This document shows, piece by piece, positions 17,689 to 26,565 of a stretch of DNA of 64,000 bases (position 1 is its first letter; every line of letters begins with the position of its first letter). Made by a program: the position numbers and the translations under genes. The notes under the pieces were generated by a model, which had not been told where the DNA came from, made no database searches, and saw only the letters and a list, made by a program, of their open reading frames with translations. The DNA comes from Aeromonas sp. FDAARGOS 1405 (GTDB lineage Bacteria; Pseudomonadota; Gammaproteobacteria; Enterobacterales; Aeromonadaceae). Where the stretch lies: assembly GCF_019048265.1 (NCBI RefSeq), contig NZ_CP077311.1, forward strand, positions 4,287,001 to 4,351,000, read 5' to 3'.

Positions 17689-18198
17689 TTAGATTGCGCC
17701 GCACACCTGCGCGATCACCTCGTCACCGTAACCCATGCTGCTCATCAGCTGGGCCACCATATTCTGCTTGCGACTGGTGTTGGTGTTGGTGATCACCCAG
17801 AACGGGGTCTCCGGTACCGGCTTGGGCTTGGTGGTGCTGCCACTGGCGCGCAGAGCCTCGGGATCCCGTGAGAAATAGACGCGCTTGCGCCCCTTGATTT
17901 CGGTGGCCTGGGTAAACCCGACCGGATCGTCCCGGTAGAGGGTACTCAGCACCAGCATAAAGCGGTTGATGGACTTCTCTTCCTTTTGCAGCTCACCGGA
18001 ATCGAGCAGGGCTTGCAGCCCTTGTTGGGTGGCTACCGCACTGGGCTGCGCGACGGCAACGGGCTCGGCAACCGGCACACCTTGGTGAGCAGGCTGTTCC
18101 AGCAGACGGCGCAGGATATCGGAGGCACTCTCACCGATGTGCCGGGTCTGGCTGGCGATATAGAAGTAGAGATCGTCATCAAGCTCGATGGTTTTCAT
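17689..18198 (-). CDS. seqA: Negative modulator of replication initiation SeqA
   Basis: SeqA binds hemimethylated GATC sites and sequesters the replication origin. The ATG at 18198 gives 169 residues beginning [23 protein letters not shown], the conserved N-terminal multimerisation domain. A Pro/Ala/Val-rich linker follows (about 55-75), then the DNA-binding C-terminal domain with [15 protein letters not shown] and a [13 protein letters not shown] segment. A longer in-frame reading from 18264 adds unrelated residues. The ribosome site is weak. The divergent ybfF start is 274 bases away, and that gap should hold both promoters. Confidence 0.95.
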   Translation of the reverse strand: MKTIELDDDLYFYIASQTRHIGESASDILRRLLEQPAHQGVPVAEPVAVAQPSAVATQQGLQALLDSGELQKEEKSINRFMLVLSTLYRDDPVGFTQATEIKGRKRVYFSRDPEALRASGSTTKPKPVPETPFWVITNTNTSRKQNMVAQLMSSMGYGDEVIAQVCGAI

Positions 18199-18472
18199 AG
18201 GGATGCGCTGGACTCGTCGAAATTCGGATGCGGCGATTATACATAGGCAAACCCGACAGCCCAAGCAAGGGGCTGGCAGATGTACATGAATCTCATCGAG
18301 AATACGGCATAATAGCGGGCCAAGTGTGTGATCAGCCGCACTGATAGCCGATCCGGATGGGATTTTTTAGAAAAAAAACCACATTTATTTCCCATCCGCT
18401 GGACGAAATCCTTTTCTTTCCAGTGCGTTAAATAAAACAGCGATACGCACTCACGACCGACAAGGTGTCATT

Positions 18473-19255
18473 TTGCAACAAAACAGCATATTGAACTTCA
18501 AGGAGCAGGGTCAGGGCGCGGCAGTCATTCTGATCCACGGCCTGTTTGGCAGCCTCGACAACCTCGGCCTGCTGGCCCGCGCCCTCGGCGAGCACTATCG
18601 GGTCATCAGCGTCGATCTGCGCAACCACGGTGCCTCCTTTCATAGCAGCGAGATGAGCTATCCGGCCCAGGCAGCCGATATCCTGACCCTTATGGATCGG
18701 CTGAATATTGCCGAAGCGACCCTGATTGGCCACTCGATGGGTGGCAAGGTGGCGATGCAGGTCGCCAAACTGGCGCCCACGCGGGTGAGCAAACTGGTGG
18801 TAGCTGACATGGCGCCGGTCGCCTATCCCCACTCCCGCCACCAGAATGTGTTCGCCGGACTCAACGCCACGCTGAGCACGCCGCCGCAAAGCCGCAGTGA
18901 AGCGGAAGCCATGCTGGCGCAGCATATCGAGATCGCCGGGGTACGCCAGTTCCTGCTCAAATCCTTCGCCAGAGGCGAGCATGGCTGGGGTTGGCGCTTC
19001 AATGTGCCCACCCTTGAGCAAAACTACGCCAACATCATGGGCTGGCCCGAGGATGAGCGCCGCTTCGAGGGGCCGGTGCTCTTTATCAAGGGGGGGGATT
19101 CTGACTATATGCAGCCCCAATACAGCGAGACGGCACTGGCTCAATTCCCGGCGGCAAAGGTGCGTGTCATCGCGGGTACCGGCCACTGGCTGCATGCGGA
19201 AAAACCGACTCTGTTCAACAAATTGGTTGTGGATTTCCTGTCGACAGGCGGTTAA
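18473..19255 (+). CDS. ybfF: Alpha/beta-hydrolase esterase YbfF
   Basis: YbfF is a cytoplasmic serine esterase active on short acyl esters and acyl-CoA in E. coli; the natural substrate is uncertain. The 260-residue product has the oxyanion region LIHGLFGSLDN, nucleophile S88 in GHSMGG, and the catalytic histidine in GTGHWLHAEKP. The start is a TTG at 18473, preceded by AAGGTG at suitable spacing. It opens the ybfF-DUF2788-ybfE-fldA string that leads to fur, the same order as in E. coli except for the DUF2788 gene. Confidence 0.9.
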   Translation: MQQNSILNFKEQGQGAAVILIHGLFGSLDNLGLLARALGEHYRVISVDLRNHGASFHSSEMSYPAQAADILTLMDRLNIAEATLIGHSMGGKVAMQVAKLAPTRVSKLVVADMAPVAYPHSRHQNVFAGLNATLSTPPQSRSEAEAMLAQHIEIAGVRQFLLKSFARGEHGWGWRFNVPTLEQNYANIMGWPEDERRFEGPVLFIKGGDSDYMQPQYSETALAQFPAAKVRVIAGTGHWLHAEKPTLFNKLVVDFLSTGG

Positions 19256-19310
19256 CAGTTTCAAATCCTTTGTGATATAGTGCGCCCGTCATAAGGAGTG
19301 CGCGCAATCC

Positions 19311-19532
19311 ATGCTAAGTGAACATATCGACCTGATCGAAAGTTTGGGCCTCAAGTTATTCTTTGTGGCCATTTTCATATTGATTGGCCTGGCCATTCAG
19401 GACGTGCTCAAGCGCGGCAACGTGCCCCGTTTCGGTCGTTTTATCGTCTGGTTGGTACTGTTTCTGGGTTGTGCGGGTTTTGTCGCCAAGGGGCTGATCG
19501 AACTGGGCTGGGAAGGCTCAGGACTCGGCTAA
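19311..19532 (+). CDS. DUF2788 small membrane protein
   Basis: The 73-residue product has two transmembrane helices (about residues 14-32 and 44-64) separated by a short basic loop (DVLKRGNVPRFGRF). The sequence fits the DUF2788 family, whose function is unknown. The start has a clear AAGGAG site. It sits between ybfF and ybfE, 20 bases before the latter, and is probably part of the same transcript. Confidence 0.82.
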   Translation: MLSEHIDLIESLGLKLFFVAIFILIGLAIQDVLKRGNVPRFGRFIVWLVLFLGCAGFVAKGLIELGWEGSGLG

Positions 19533-19552
19533 CTTATTTTCATCTGTGATGT

Positions 19553-19849
19553 ATGGCCAAACAGCAAACTGATCGAACAACACTGGATCTGTTCGCAAAT
19601 GAGAAGCGCCCCGGCAGGCCAAAGACCAATCCACTCCCCCGCGAGACCCAGCTCAAGATCAACAAGCGTAACCAGCTTAAGCGCGATCGGGAAAATGGGC
19701 TGAAGCGGGTAGAGTTAAAGGTGGAGGCCGAGTTGCTGGAGCGCCTGAACCAACTTGCGTTACAACAGAACATCAGCCGAGCCGAGCTGATCCAATCTAT
19801 CCTGAAACAACAGATTGAGTCCGCCTTTGCGGTGGACATTGCAGTCTGA
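19553..19849 (+). CDS. ybfE: YbfE-like ribbon-helix-helix protein
   Basis: The 98-residue basic protein matches YbfE of E. coli, which is LexA-regulated there and of unknown function. The C-terminal half (LKVEAELLERLNQLALQQNISRAELIQSIL) has the pattern of a CopG/MetJ-type ribbon-helix-helix DNA-binding fold. The N-terminal half is polar and positively charged (ANEKRPGRPKTNPLPRE). I did not find a canonical LexA box immediately upstream, so SOS control here is unproven. fldA follows after 39 bases. Confidence 0.85.
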   Translation: MAKQQTDRTTLDLFANEKRPGRPKTNPLPRETQLKINKRNQLKRDRENGLKRVELKVEAELLERLNQLALQQNISRAELIQSILKQQIESAFAVDIAV

Positions 19850-19888
19850 GCGTTGAGCATTAACACCAAATACGGGTAACTAAACACT

Positions 19889-20413
19889 ATGGCAAGTGTA
19901 GGTCTGTTTTTTGGCAGCGATACCGGTAACACCGAAGCTGTCGCCAAGATGATCCAGAAAGAGCTGGGCAAAAACCTGATTGAAGTCCGTGACATCGCCA
20001 AGAGCAGCAAGGCCGACATCGAGAGCTTTGATCTGCTGATGTTCGGCATCCCGACTTGGTACTACGGCGAAGCCCAGGCCGACTGGGACGACTTCTTCCC
20101 CGATCTGGGCGAAATCGACTTCACCAACAAGCTGGTCGCCATCTTCGGTTGCGGTGATCAGGAAGACTATTCCGAGTACTTCCTCGACGCCATGGGCACC
20201 CTGCGCGACATCGTCGAAGCCAAAGGCGCCATCATCATCGGTCACTGGCCGACTGCTGGCTACGAGTTCGAAGCCTCCAAGGCACTGGTCGATGACAAGC
20301 ACTTTGTCGGTCTGGGTATCGATGAAGATCGCCAGCCGGAGCTGACCGCCGAGCGCGTCAAGGGCTGGTGCAAGCAGCTGCACGAAGAGATGTGCCTGGG
20401 CGAGCTGGAGTAA
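19889..20413 (+). CDS. fldA: Flavodoxin 1
   Basis: FldA is a long-chain flavodoxin, an FMN-containing cytoplasmic electron carrier for enzymes such as biotin synthase and pyruvate formate-lyase activase. The 174-residue acidic protein shows the FMN phosphate-binding loop GSDTGNTEAVAKM and the aromatic FMN-stacking segments TWYYGEAQADWDD and GCGDQEDYSEYF. The length matches E. coli FldA (176). Biotin synthase is encoded elsewhere in this window. fur follows after an intervening minus-strand gene, in contrast to the direct fldA-fur adjacency in E. coli. Confidence 0.96.
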   Translation: MASVGLFFGSDTGNTEAVAKMIQKELGKNLIEVRDIAKSSKADIESFDLLMFGIPTWYYGEAQADWDDFFPDLGEIDFTNKLVAIFGCGDQEDYSEYFLDAMGTLRDIVEAKGAIIIGHWPTAGYEFEASKALVDDKHFVGLGIDEDRQPELTAERVKGWCKQLHEEMCLGELE

Positions 20414-20435
20414 TCCGCCTCCCCTCATACCTCTG

Positions 20436-20468
20436 ACAACAAGGGCCCCGACGGGGCCCTTGTTGTAT
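20436..20468 (+). terminator. Strong Rho-independent terminator after fldA
   Basis: A perfect 14-bp stem (20436-20449 with 20453-20466) has only a three-base GAC loop. It lies between fldA and the convergent DUF4442 gene, so it may serve both, although its U-tract is interrupted. Confidence 0.8.
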
Positions 20469-20503
20469 CTGCTTGTTGCGATGCCTGCCTTTATTCTTCC
20501 CTG

Positions 20504-20986
20504 TTATTCACCTCTGTGCTCCGGTTTGGCCCGCACATAGAGGGTGCGCTTGACCTGCGCCACCAGCTCGCCGCTCTTGTCCTGTACCGTCACCTCGAAT
20601 TCGGGGAAGTGCTTGTTGCCACCTTCGGTCGCCGCCACGATTTCGGCCAGCTTGCCCTCGGTCAGGTTGAACTCGGCCACCAGCTTGCCCTTGCCCGGCT
20701 TGATGTAGTTGATGCTGCCCGCCTTGTCCCAGACGTAGTAGCGATTCTTGAAGTAGCCCATCAGCATCAGCGGATAGATGGGGTCCGTCATGGCAAACAT
20801 GCTGCCGCCAAACTGGGTGCGGTTGGCGTTCTTGTTCCACCAGCGGGATTTGAGGGTCACCCGGCAGTAGCGAAAGTCATCGCTCAGGGTCTCTATCTTG
20901 ATACCGGCGCCCCAGAAAGGGGGCCAGGCGTTGAGTGCGCGGCGCACCCAGGCCGCATTGTCAAAAAGCCAATCCATGGATCTCAT
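20504..20986 (-). CDS. DUF4442 hot-dog-fold (thioesterase-like) protein
   Basis: The 160-residue product resembles the DUF4442 group of hot-dog-fold proteins, related to acyl-CoA thioesterases. The typical hydrophobic helix motif follows the conserved asparagine segment (NKNANRTQFGGSMFAMTDPIYPLML), and the C-terminus is a beta sheet (EVTVQDKSGELVAQVKRTLYVR). Its substrate is unknown. A second ATG at 20977 would shorten the protein by three residues and may be the true start. The gene separates fldA from fur, which are adjacent in E. coli. Confidence 0.78.
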   Translation of the reverse strand: MRSMDWLFDNAAWVRRALNAWPPFWGAGIKIETLSDDFRYCRVTLKSRWWNKNANRTQFGGSMFAMTDPIYPLMLMGYFKNRYYVWDKAGSINYIKPGKGKLVAEFNLTEGKLAEIVAATEGGNKHFPEFEVTVQDKSGELVAQVKRTLYVRAKPEHRGE

Positions 20987-21218
20987 CCGACCAGAATATG
21001 AAAGTTACATCTTATCAACATCTGCCATGCCAGCAAGTCGGACGACACGATTGATTATTTCAATCCAGCCGGCCATTTATGGCTAAACCCCTTGAATTGC
21101 TGGGTTTATTTTTAGGGAGGCTACGACCTATAATGACAGGCCAAGCGAGTTCAAGGTTGCCATTCCTGCGGCAGTCCATCAGAATAACCCCACCTTCGAG
21201 AATGCGAATAAGTAGAAT

Positions 21219-21647
21219 ATGGCAGACAACAACCAAGCGTTAAAAAAGGCCGGGCTCAAGATCACCTTGCCCCGGGTCAAAATCCTGGAAATCCTGCAAC
21301 AGCCGGACTGCCAGCACACCAGCGCCGAAGATCTCTATAAACGACTGATCGACCTGGGTGAAGAGATTGGTCTCGCTACCGTCTATCGCGTTCTCAACCA
21401 GTTTGATGATGCCGGTATCGTTACCCGTCACCACTTCGAAGGTGGCAAGTCGGTATTCGAACTGGCCACTCAGGAGCATCACGACCACCTGGTTTGCCTC
21501 GACTGCGGCAAGGTGATCGAGTTCTCCGACGAAGTGATCGAACAGCGTCAGCGCGAGATCGCCAAGAAATTCAATATCCGTCTCACCAACCACAGCCTCT
21601 ACCTCTACGGTCATTGTGCTACCGGTGAGTGCAAGCACGACGAATAA
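21219..21647 (+). CDS. fur: Ferric uptake regulator Fur
   Basis: Fur is the Fe(II)-dependent repressor of iron uptake genes. The 142-residue protein has the N-terminal winged helix (LKITLPRVKILEILQQPDCQHTSAEDLYKRL), the metal-binding histidines in TRHHFEGGKSVFEL and the EHHDHLVCLDCGKVIEF cluster. A CxxC is present (C93/C96 by usual numbering), with a short Cys-His tail (ATGECKHDE). The start fits the family. The 230-base upstream region contains no perfect Fur box that I can see. A long stem terminator follows. Confidence 0.97.
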   Translation: MADNNQALKKAGLKITLPRVKILEILQQPDCQHTSAEDLYKRLIDLGEEIGLATVYRVLNQFDDAGIVTRHHFEGGKSVFELATQEHHDHLVCLDCGKVIEFSDEVIEQRQREIAKKFNIRLTNHSLYLYGHCATGECKHDE

Positions 21648-21670
21648 GTCGCACGTGACTTGCAGATAAC

Positions 21671-21712
21671 GGACAATAAAAAAGCCAGCATTAGCTGGCT
21701 TTTTTATTGTCC
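21671..21712. terminator. Bidirectional terminator between fur and glnS
   Basis: A perfect 19-bp inverted repeat (21671-21689 and 21694-21712) with an ATTA loop contains a GCCAGC/GCTGGC core flanked by six A and six T. It therefore works in both directions for the convergent fur and glnS genes. Confidence 0.93.
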
Positions 21713-21763
21713 GGCGCAGGCCGCTGGCAGCACACAGGGCAGGGTCTCCCCTGCCCCATCGGC

Positions 21764-23425
21764 TTAGCCTTCTACCTTGCCCCAGGAGTCGCGCAGGGCA
21801 ACGGTGCGGTTAAACACCAGATGCTCCGGGCTGGAGAGCTTGTTGTCGGCGCAGAAGTAACCTTCACGCTCGAACTGGTAAGCCTGCTCCGGCTTGGCGT
21901 TCTTCAGGGATGCCTCAACACGGGCCCCCTCGATGATCACCAGAGATTCCGGGTTCAGCGCTGCTTCGAAGTCATCCTCGGCGCCCGGGTTCGGCACCTT
22001 GAACAGACGATCGTAGAGACGCACTTCGGCTGGCAGGGAGTGAGTGGCGCTGACCCAGTGGATCACCCCTTTCACCTTGCGGCCATCGGCCGGATCCTTG
22101 CCCAGGGTCTCGGGGTCGTAGGAGCAGTAGATGCAGGTGACCTTGCCATCGGCATCTTTCTCGATGCGCTCGGCCTTGATCACATAGGCATTGCGCAGAC
22201 GCACTTCCTTGCCCAGCACCAGACGCTTGAACTGCTTGTTCGCCTCTTCTTTGAAGTCCGCTTCATCGATGAAGATCTCGCGGGTGAAGTTCAACTCGCG
22301 GGTACCCATCTCGGCATTGCTCGGGTGGGCCGGGGCAGTCAGCACTTCGTCGGCAGCCAGGTTCTCGATGACCACTTTCACCGGATGCAGCACGGCCATG
22401 GCGCGCGGTGCATGCTCGTTGAGGTCTTCGCGGATGCAGGCTTCCAACATGCTCATCTCGACGATGTTGTCCTGCTTGGTCACACCGATGCGCTTGCAGA
22501 ACTCGCGGATGGAGGCCGGGGTGTAACCACGACGACGCAGACCGGAGACGGTCAGCATGCGCGGGTCATCCCAACCATCGACGTGCTTCTCGGTCACCAG
22601 CAGGTTCAGCTTGCGCTTGGACATGACGGTGTATTCGAGGTTCAGACGAGAGAACTCGTACTGACGGGGGTGGCAATCGATGGTGATGTTGTCCAGCACC
22701 CAGTCATACAGACGACGGTTGTCCTGGAACTCCAGGGTACAGATGGAGTGGGTGATCCCTTCCAGCGCGTCCGAGATGCAGTGGGTGAAGTCATACATCG
22801 GGTAGATGCACCACTTGTCACCGGTCTGGTGGTGGTGGGCAAACTTGATGCGGTAGATAACCGGATCACGCATCACCATGAAGGGGGATGCCATGTCGAT
22901 CTTGGCGCGCAGGCAGGCGGTGCCTTCGGCGAACTCGCCGTTCTTCATCTTGGCAAACAGCGCCAGGTTCTCTTCCACGCTGCGATCGCGGAACGGGCTG
23001 TTCTTGCCGGCTTCAGTCAGGGTGCCACGGTACTCGCGCATCTGCTCGGGCGTCAGCTCGTCCACATAGGCCAGACCCTTTTCAATCAGCTCGATGGCGT
23101 AGCCGTGCAGCTTGTCGAAATAGTCGGAGGAGTAGCAGATCTCGCCATTCCACTGGAAGCCGAGCCACTGTACGTCCTGCTTGATGGACTCTACGTACTC
23201 GATATCTTCCTTCACCGGGTTGGTGTCATCGAAACGCAGGTTGCACTGGCCCTGATAGTCGCGGGCGATGCCGAAGTTCAGGCAGATGGACTTGGCGTGG
23301 CCGATATGGAGATAACCGTTCGGCTCGGGCGGAAAACGGGTATGCACGCTGCTGTGCTTACCGCTGGCCAGATCTTCATCAATGATCTGACGAATAAAGT
23401 TAGTTGGGCTGTTCGCCTGACTCAT
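21764..23425 (-). CDS. glnS: Glutaminyl-tRNA synthetase
   Basis: GlnRS charges tRNA-Gln with glutamine. The 553-residue class I synthetase has the HIGH motif in [16 protein letters not shown], the KMSKS-type loop as VMSKRKL, and the C-terminal anticodon-binding beta-barrels. The length matches E. coli GlnS (554). It is monocistronic and convergent with fur. Its promoter must lie in 23426-23612, before the chb terminator. Confidence 0.97.
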   Translation of the reverse strand: MSQANSPTNFIRQIIDEDLASGKHSSVHTRFPPEPNGYLHIGHAKSICLNFGIARDYQGQCNLRFDDTNPVKEDIEYVESIKQDVQWLGFQWNGEICYSSDYFDKLHGYAIELIEKGLAYVDELTPEQMREYRGTLTEAGKNSPFRDRSVEENLALFAKMKNGEFAEGTACLRAKIDMASPFMVMRDPVIYRIKFAHHHQTGDKWCIYPMYDFTHCISDALEGITHSICTLEFQDNRRLYDWVLDNITIDCHPRQYEFSRLNLEYTVMSKRKLNLLVTEKHVDGWDDPRMLTVSGLRRRGYTPASIREFCKRIGVTKQDNIVEMSMLEACIREDLNEHAPRAMAVLHPVKVVIENLAADEVLTAPAHPSNAEMGTRELNFTREIFIDEADFKEEANKQFKRLVLGKEVRLRNAYVIKAERIEKDADGKVTCIYCSYDPETLGKDPADGRKVKGVIHWVSATHSLPAEVRLYDRLFKVPNPGAEDDFEAALNPESLVIIEGARVEASLKNAKPEQAYQFEREGYFCADNKLSSPEHLVFNRTVALRDSWGKVEG

Positions 23426-23780
23426 GGCTCACCTCAAAAAAGCGTCACTGGCGGAAGTTGTGCCGGCTGGCACCCTCATCCCCCCGCCGTCAAGCCGGGT
23501 ATGATCCCTTATTACGGGCGCTGTCTCAACCTGAATTTGGCACTTCCGGGCCATTTCCCGGCCATTGCACCGCTAAAAACGGCGTGGCTTGGCACATTGC
23601 ACACAAAATGCATAAAAAAGCCCCGCACTGGGCGGGGCTGAAAGTGATGAAAAACACAAAACAGACAATTACACACAACAAAGGCTCACACGCACAGTCA
23701 ACCTTTCCCAAACCCGATGCGCCATCGCCCTTGGGAAAGGCGGGTCTTGCGACCCACCTCATGTTAACGGTTGACTGCTA
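23426..23780. other. Intergenic region between glnS and chb
   Basis: About 355 bases without a convincing gene. It contains the terminator for chb (23613-23640) and, to its left, the region that should hold the glnS promoter. A second small hairpin, GGGTC TTGC GACCC near 23743-23756, lies just after the chb stop. No other structure is recognised. Confidence 0.5.
23613..23640 (-). terminator. Rho-independent terminator downstream of chb
   Basis: On the minus strand, GCCCCGC and GCGGGGC (stem 23620-23626 with 23632-23638, five-base loop) are followed by six T, correct for the end of the nagE-chb transcript. Confidence 0.85.
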
Positions 23781-26444
23781 TCAGTTCAGTTCGGTGACGC
23801 GGCTGGTGCGCTTGCCATCGAAGCTGGTGGTACGCAGGTAGACCTTGCCATTCACGCTCGGCTTGGCCGCGGCGTCATAGGCACTCCAGTTGGTACCGTC
23901 CAGGCTGTACTGGATGGGCAGACCCGGCAGATCCACGTTCGCTTCCAGCACACCGTTCACTACCTTGGCACCCGGTACGGAGAGGCGGTATTCAACACCG
24001 GCCTGATCCAGTTTCGGCAGCACGCGCTGACCCAGTACGTTGGCAAACTGGTTCCACTCTTTGTTGAGGGTGGCCTTGTTGACGAACTTGGTCTCGCCGG
24101 AGAACTCGCGACCCTTCACATAGTTCAGCTCGAAGCCACCTTTGTGCCAGGCACGCTCGGCCACGGAGAAGATACGCGGGTAGACCATGTACTCGTACTG
24201 AGCATCGGTACGCACGGTTTCACTCCACTGCTGACCGGAGATCCCCTTGAACTTGACCGGATCCTGGTCACCCTTGGCCACGAAGGCGTTGCCGTCGCGG
24301 TCAACCGAGGTCTCGGCGTTCTGCGGCAGGTTTTCCGGGGCAAAGGCGAACACCTTGCGGGTGTCGTTGAAACGGGTTGCCCAGTAGTAGCCACGCTCAG
24401 CCGGGTGTACCTCGTTCGGGAAGTCGAAGTAGAGGTAATCCGGGTTGGACAGGACCACTTCGTAACCCTTGTGCGCCCACTTCATCGCTTCGTTGAAGCC
24501 ACCCCAGTAGAGGGTTTCCCAGAAGTTGACACGGGTGTTGTCGGTGGCGAAGTCCTTGGCGCTGTTGGCGTACTTCAGACCATCTTCCCACGCCTGCAGG
24601 GTGGAGAAGCCGTGGCCCTTGACCATCTCGCCCACTTCCTTGGCGAAGTAAACCGGCAGTTCAGCAACGTCCTTGATCTTGCCATCGTCGATCATCTTCT
24701 GGCACATCGGGGACTTGCCAAACGGCTTGTCCTGCTTGCTGGAGTCGACGTTGCCTTTCCAGGCGACCAGCTCTTCTTTCTTGGTGACGGCCGGATCCTG
24801 ATAGCCACCGCCCTGCATGATGTTCTTCGCCTCATCACCACCGTAGTGCCATGCGGTCAGTGGCTGACCGGCGGCCTGGTGCATCTGGGCAACTTCATCC
24901 ATTACCTTGGCCACGAAGGTGGCAGCACCCGGCTGGCAAGGGTTGATGAAGGACATCTTGTCGTAGAACTGGACCGAAGTGACGTTGGAGGTGTCAGCCG
25001 GATCAGTCAGACGGAACTGGTTGGCTTCCGCCTCTTTGCCTTCTGCCATCAGACGCTTGTAGCGCGCTTCCATGGAGACCACGGCAGCACGGGCGTGGGC
25101 CGGCATGTTGATCTCGGGGATCACGGTCACACCGCGGGCCTTGGCATAACGCACCAGATCCACGTAGTCAGACTTGCTGTAGAAACCGGAACCCTGGTTG
25201 TCGCTGGTCGGGCCGGAACCCAGTTGCGGCATCAGGCACTTGGTTTCGGACTCGTCGTGGCAACGCTGGCTACCGACCTGGGTCAGCTCCGGCAGACCCG
25301 GGATCTCCAGACGCCAGCCTTCATCGTTGGTCAGGCCAAGGTGCAGCACGTTGAGCTTCATGGCAGACATCTGGTCAACCAGCTTCTTCATGGTATCCAG
25401 ACTGCGGAAGTGACGGGCCACGTCGGTCTGCATGCCACGGTATTCAAAGCGCGGCGCATCCTCGACGGTCATCGGGCTCACCAGCTTGTCATCAACACCC
25501 AGCAGGGAGATCAGGGATTGTGCACCCCAGAATGCCCCGTCGATGTCGCGACCCTGGATCACTGTGCCCTTCTGACCGATGGTCATGTCATAACCTTCAG
25601 CCTGCTTGAGCTTGCTGCCGAGCTTGATGGTCACCGGGTAGCCGGTGTCGGAGAGGGTAACACCCAGCTTGGTCAGTTGAGCCTTCAGGGCCTCGGCGCG
25701 ATCGCTCGGCAAGTCCAGGGCATTGAGTTTGATGGTAGAGAAGTCAACCTGCGGGCCAGCTTTGACTACCTGCTTCATCGGGGTCGGCAGGATCTGGTTG
25801 TCAATCTTGCCAGCCGGCAGCAGGGTACTGGTCTGGTTGGCTGCGAAACGGGTCTCGCTGTTCATCAGGATGTTCTTGTCATCCTTGGTACGCTTCCAGC
25901 CATCGGCCGGCATCGGCTTCTCGTAGGTGCTGGCATCATTGATGTTGCTCATGCTGGCCAGTACTTTCGGCTCGGCACCTTCGCTGGCGACATACCAGTT
26001 CGGCATGATGTCAGATTCGAACAGTACCCAGTATTCCACCACCAATGGCACTTCGACCGTGGCATCCTTGGCAAAGCCCTGGAACTTCTCGGTTGGCGTC
26101 AAACGATAGAGATCGCCGGTCAGGTGAGTGATGGTGAACTGGTCGTTATCCACACGCTGGATACGACGGATGGAGGAGACGTAGATGCTCCAGTCTTTGG
26201 AGGTGACGTCAGCACCGGTATTGGTCAGGTGCAGCTTGGCAACGCCACAGCTCGCCCACTCGGAACCCAGCGCCTGGCAATCGAGGCCGGCACCGGCACC
26301 GTCGTTGGTGACCACTTCATACTTGACCACCAGGTTGTTGGCAAGGGAGTCGACCACGGCCTGCTTGGCGGCATCGGCTGCCTGGACCTGGCTGACAAAA
26401 ACGGTAGACATGGCAATGGCTAACAGAGAATGTTTCAAGTTCAT
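23781..26444 (-). CDS. chb: Chitobiase (beta-N-acetylhexosaminidase, GH20)
   Basis: This enzyme splits chitobiose and longer N-acetylglucosamine oligomers into GlcNAc and probably acts in the periplasm or at the outer membrane. From the ATG at 26444 it has 887 residues: a signal peptide (LLAIAMSTVFVSQVQA), an N-terminal carbohydrate-binding domain (about 30-190), a GH20b domain, the GH20 catalytic barrel with D537-E538 in HYGGDEAKN, and a C-terminal immunoglobulin-like domain (about 800-887). An ATG five codons upstream has a poorer ribosome site. It follows nagE on the same strand, which places oligomer cleavage and GlcNAc uptake in one unit. Confidence 0.93.
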   Translation of the reverse strand: MNLKHSLLAIAMSTVFVSQVQAADAAKQAVVDSLANNLVVKYEVVTNDGAGAGLDCQALGSEWASCGVAKLHLTNTGADVTSKDWSIYVSSIRRIQRVDNDQFTITHLTGDLYRLTPTEKFQGFAKDATVEVPLVVEYWVLFESDIMPNWYVASEGAEPKVLASMSNINDASTYEKPMPADGWKRTKDDKNILMNSETRFAANQTSTLLPAGKIDNQILPTPMKQVVKAGPQVDFSTIKLNALDLPSDRAEALKAQLTKLGVTLSDTGYPVTIKLGSKLKQAEGYDMTIGQKGTVIQGRDIDGAFWGAQSLISLLGVDDKLVSPMTVEDAPRFEYRGMQTDVARHFRSLDTMKKLVDQMSAMKLNVLHLGLTNDEGWRLEIPGLPELTQVGSQRCHDESETKCLMPQLGSGPTSDNQGSGFYSKSDYVDLVRYAKARGVTVIPEINMPAHARAAVVSMEARYKRLMAEGKEAEANQFRLTDPADTSNVTSVQFYDKMSFINPCQPGAATFVAKVMDEVAQMHQAAGQPLTAWHYGGDEAKNIMQGGGYQDPAVTKKEELVAWKGNVDSSKQDKPFGKSPMCQKMIDDGKIKDVAELPVYFAKEVGEMVKGHGFSTLQAWEDGLKYANSAKDFATDNTRVNFWETLYWGGFNEAMKWAHKGYEVVLSNPDYLYFDFPNEVHPAERGYYWATRFNDTRKVFAFAPENLPQNAETSVDRDGNAFVAKGDQDPVKFKGISGQQWSETVRTDAQYEYMVYPRIFSVAERAWHKGGFELNYVKGREFSGETKFVNKATLNKEWNQFANVLGQRVLPKLDQAGVEYRLSVPGAKVVNGVLEANVDLPGLPIQYSLDGTNWSAYDAAAKPSVNGKVYLRTTSFDGKRTSRVTELN

Positions 26445-26497
26445 AACTGCTGCTCTCATTTGAAGTAAAGGTTGGATTTTCTTGGCTTTTTTATATG

Positions 26498-26516
26498 GGG
26501 CCCCTGAGCGGGGCCC
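26498..26516 (-). other. Intercistronic hairpin between nagE and chb
   Basis: A 7-bp GC-only stem (26498-26504 with 26510-26516, five-base loop) lies in the 121-base gap between nagE and chb. No U-run follows it on the minus strand, so it looks more like an mRNA-stabilising or processing element than a terminator. Confidence 0.5.
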
Positions 26517-26565
26517 TTAGTTATGTCAACAATGGACTTAGACTTGAGGTGAGCGAGTCGCTCGA

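Noticed and set aside
19535..19570. Possible LexA box before ybfE (CTGT...ACAG)
   Set aside because: The half-sites are 13 bases apart instead of 8, so it does not fit the LexA consensus.
24144..26423. 759-codon open frame on the plus strand
   Set aside because: Antisense to the GH20 chitobiase, whose catalytic motifs and signal peptide are clear.
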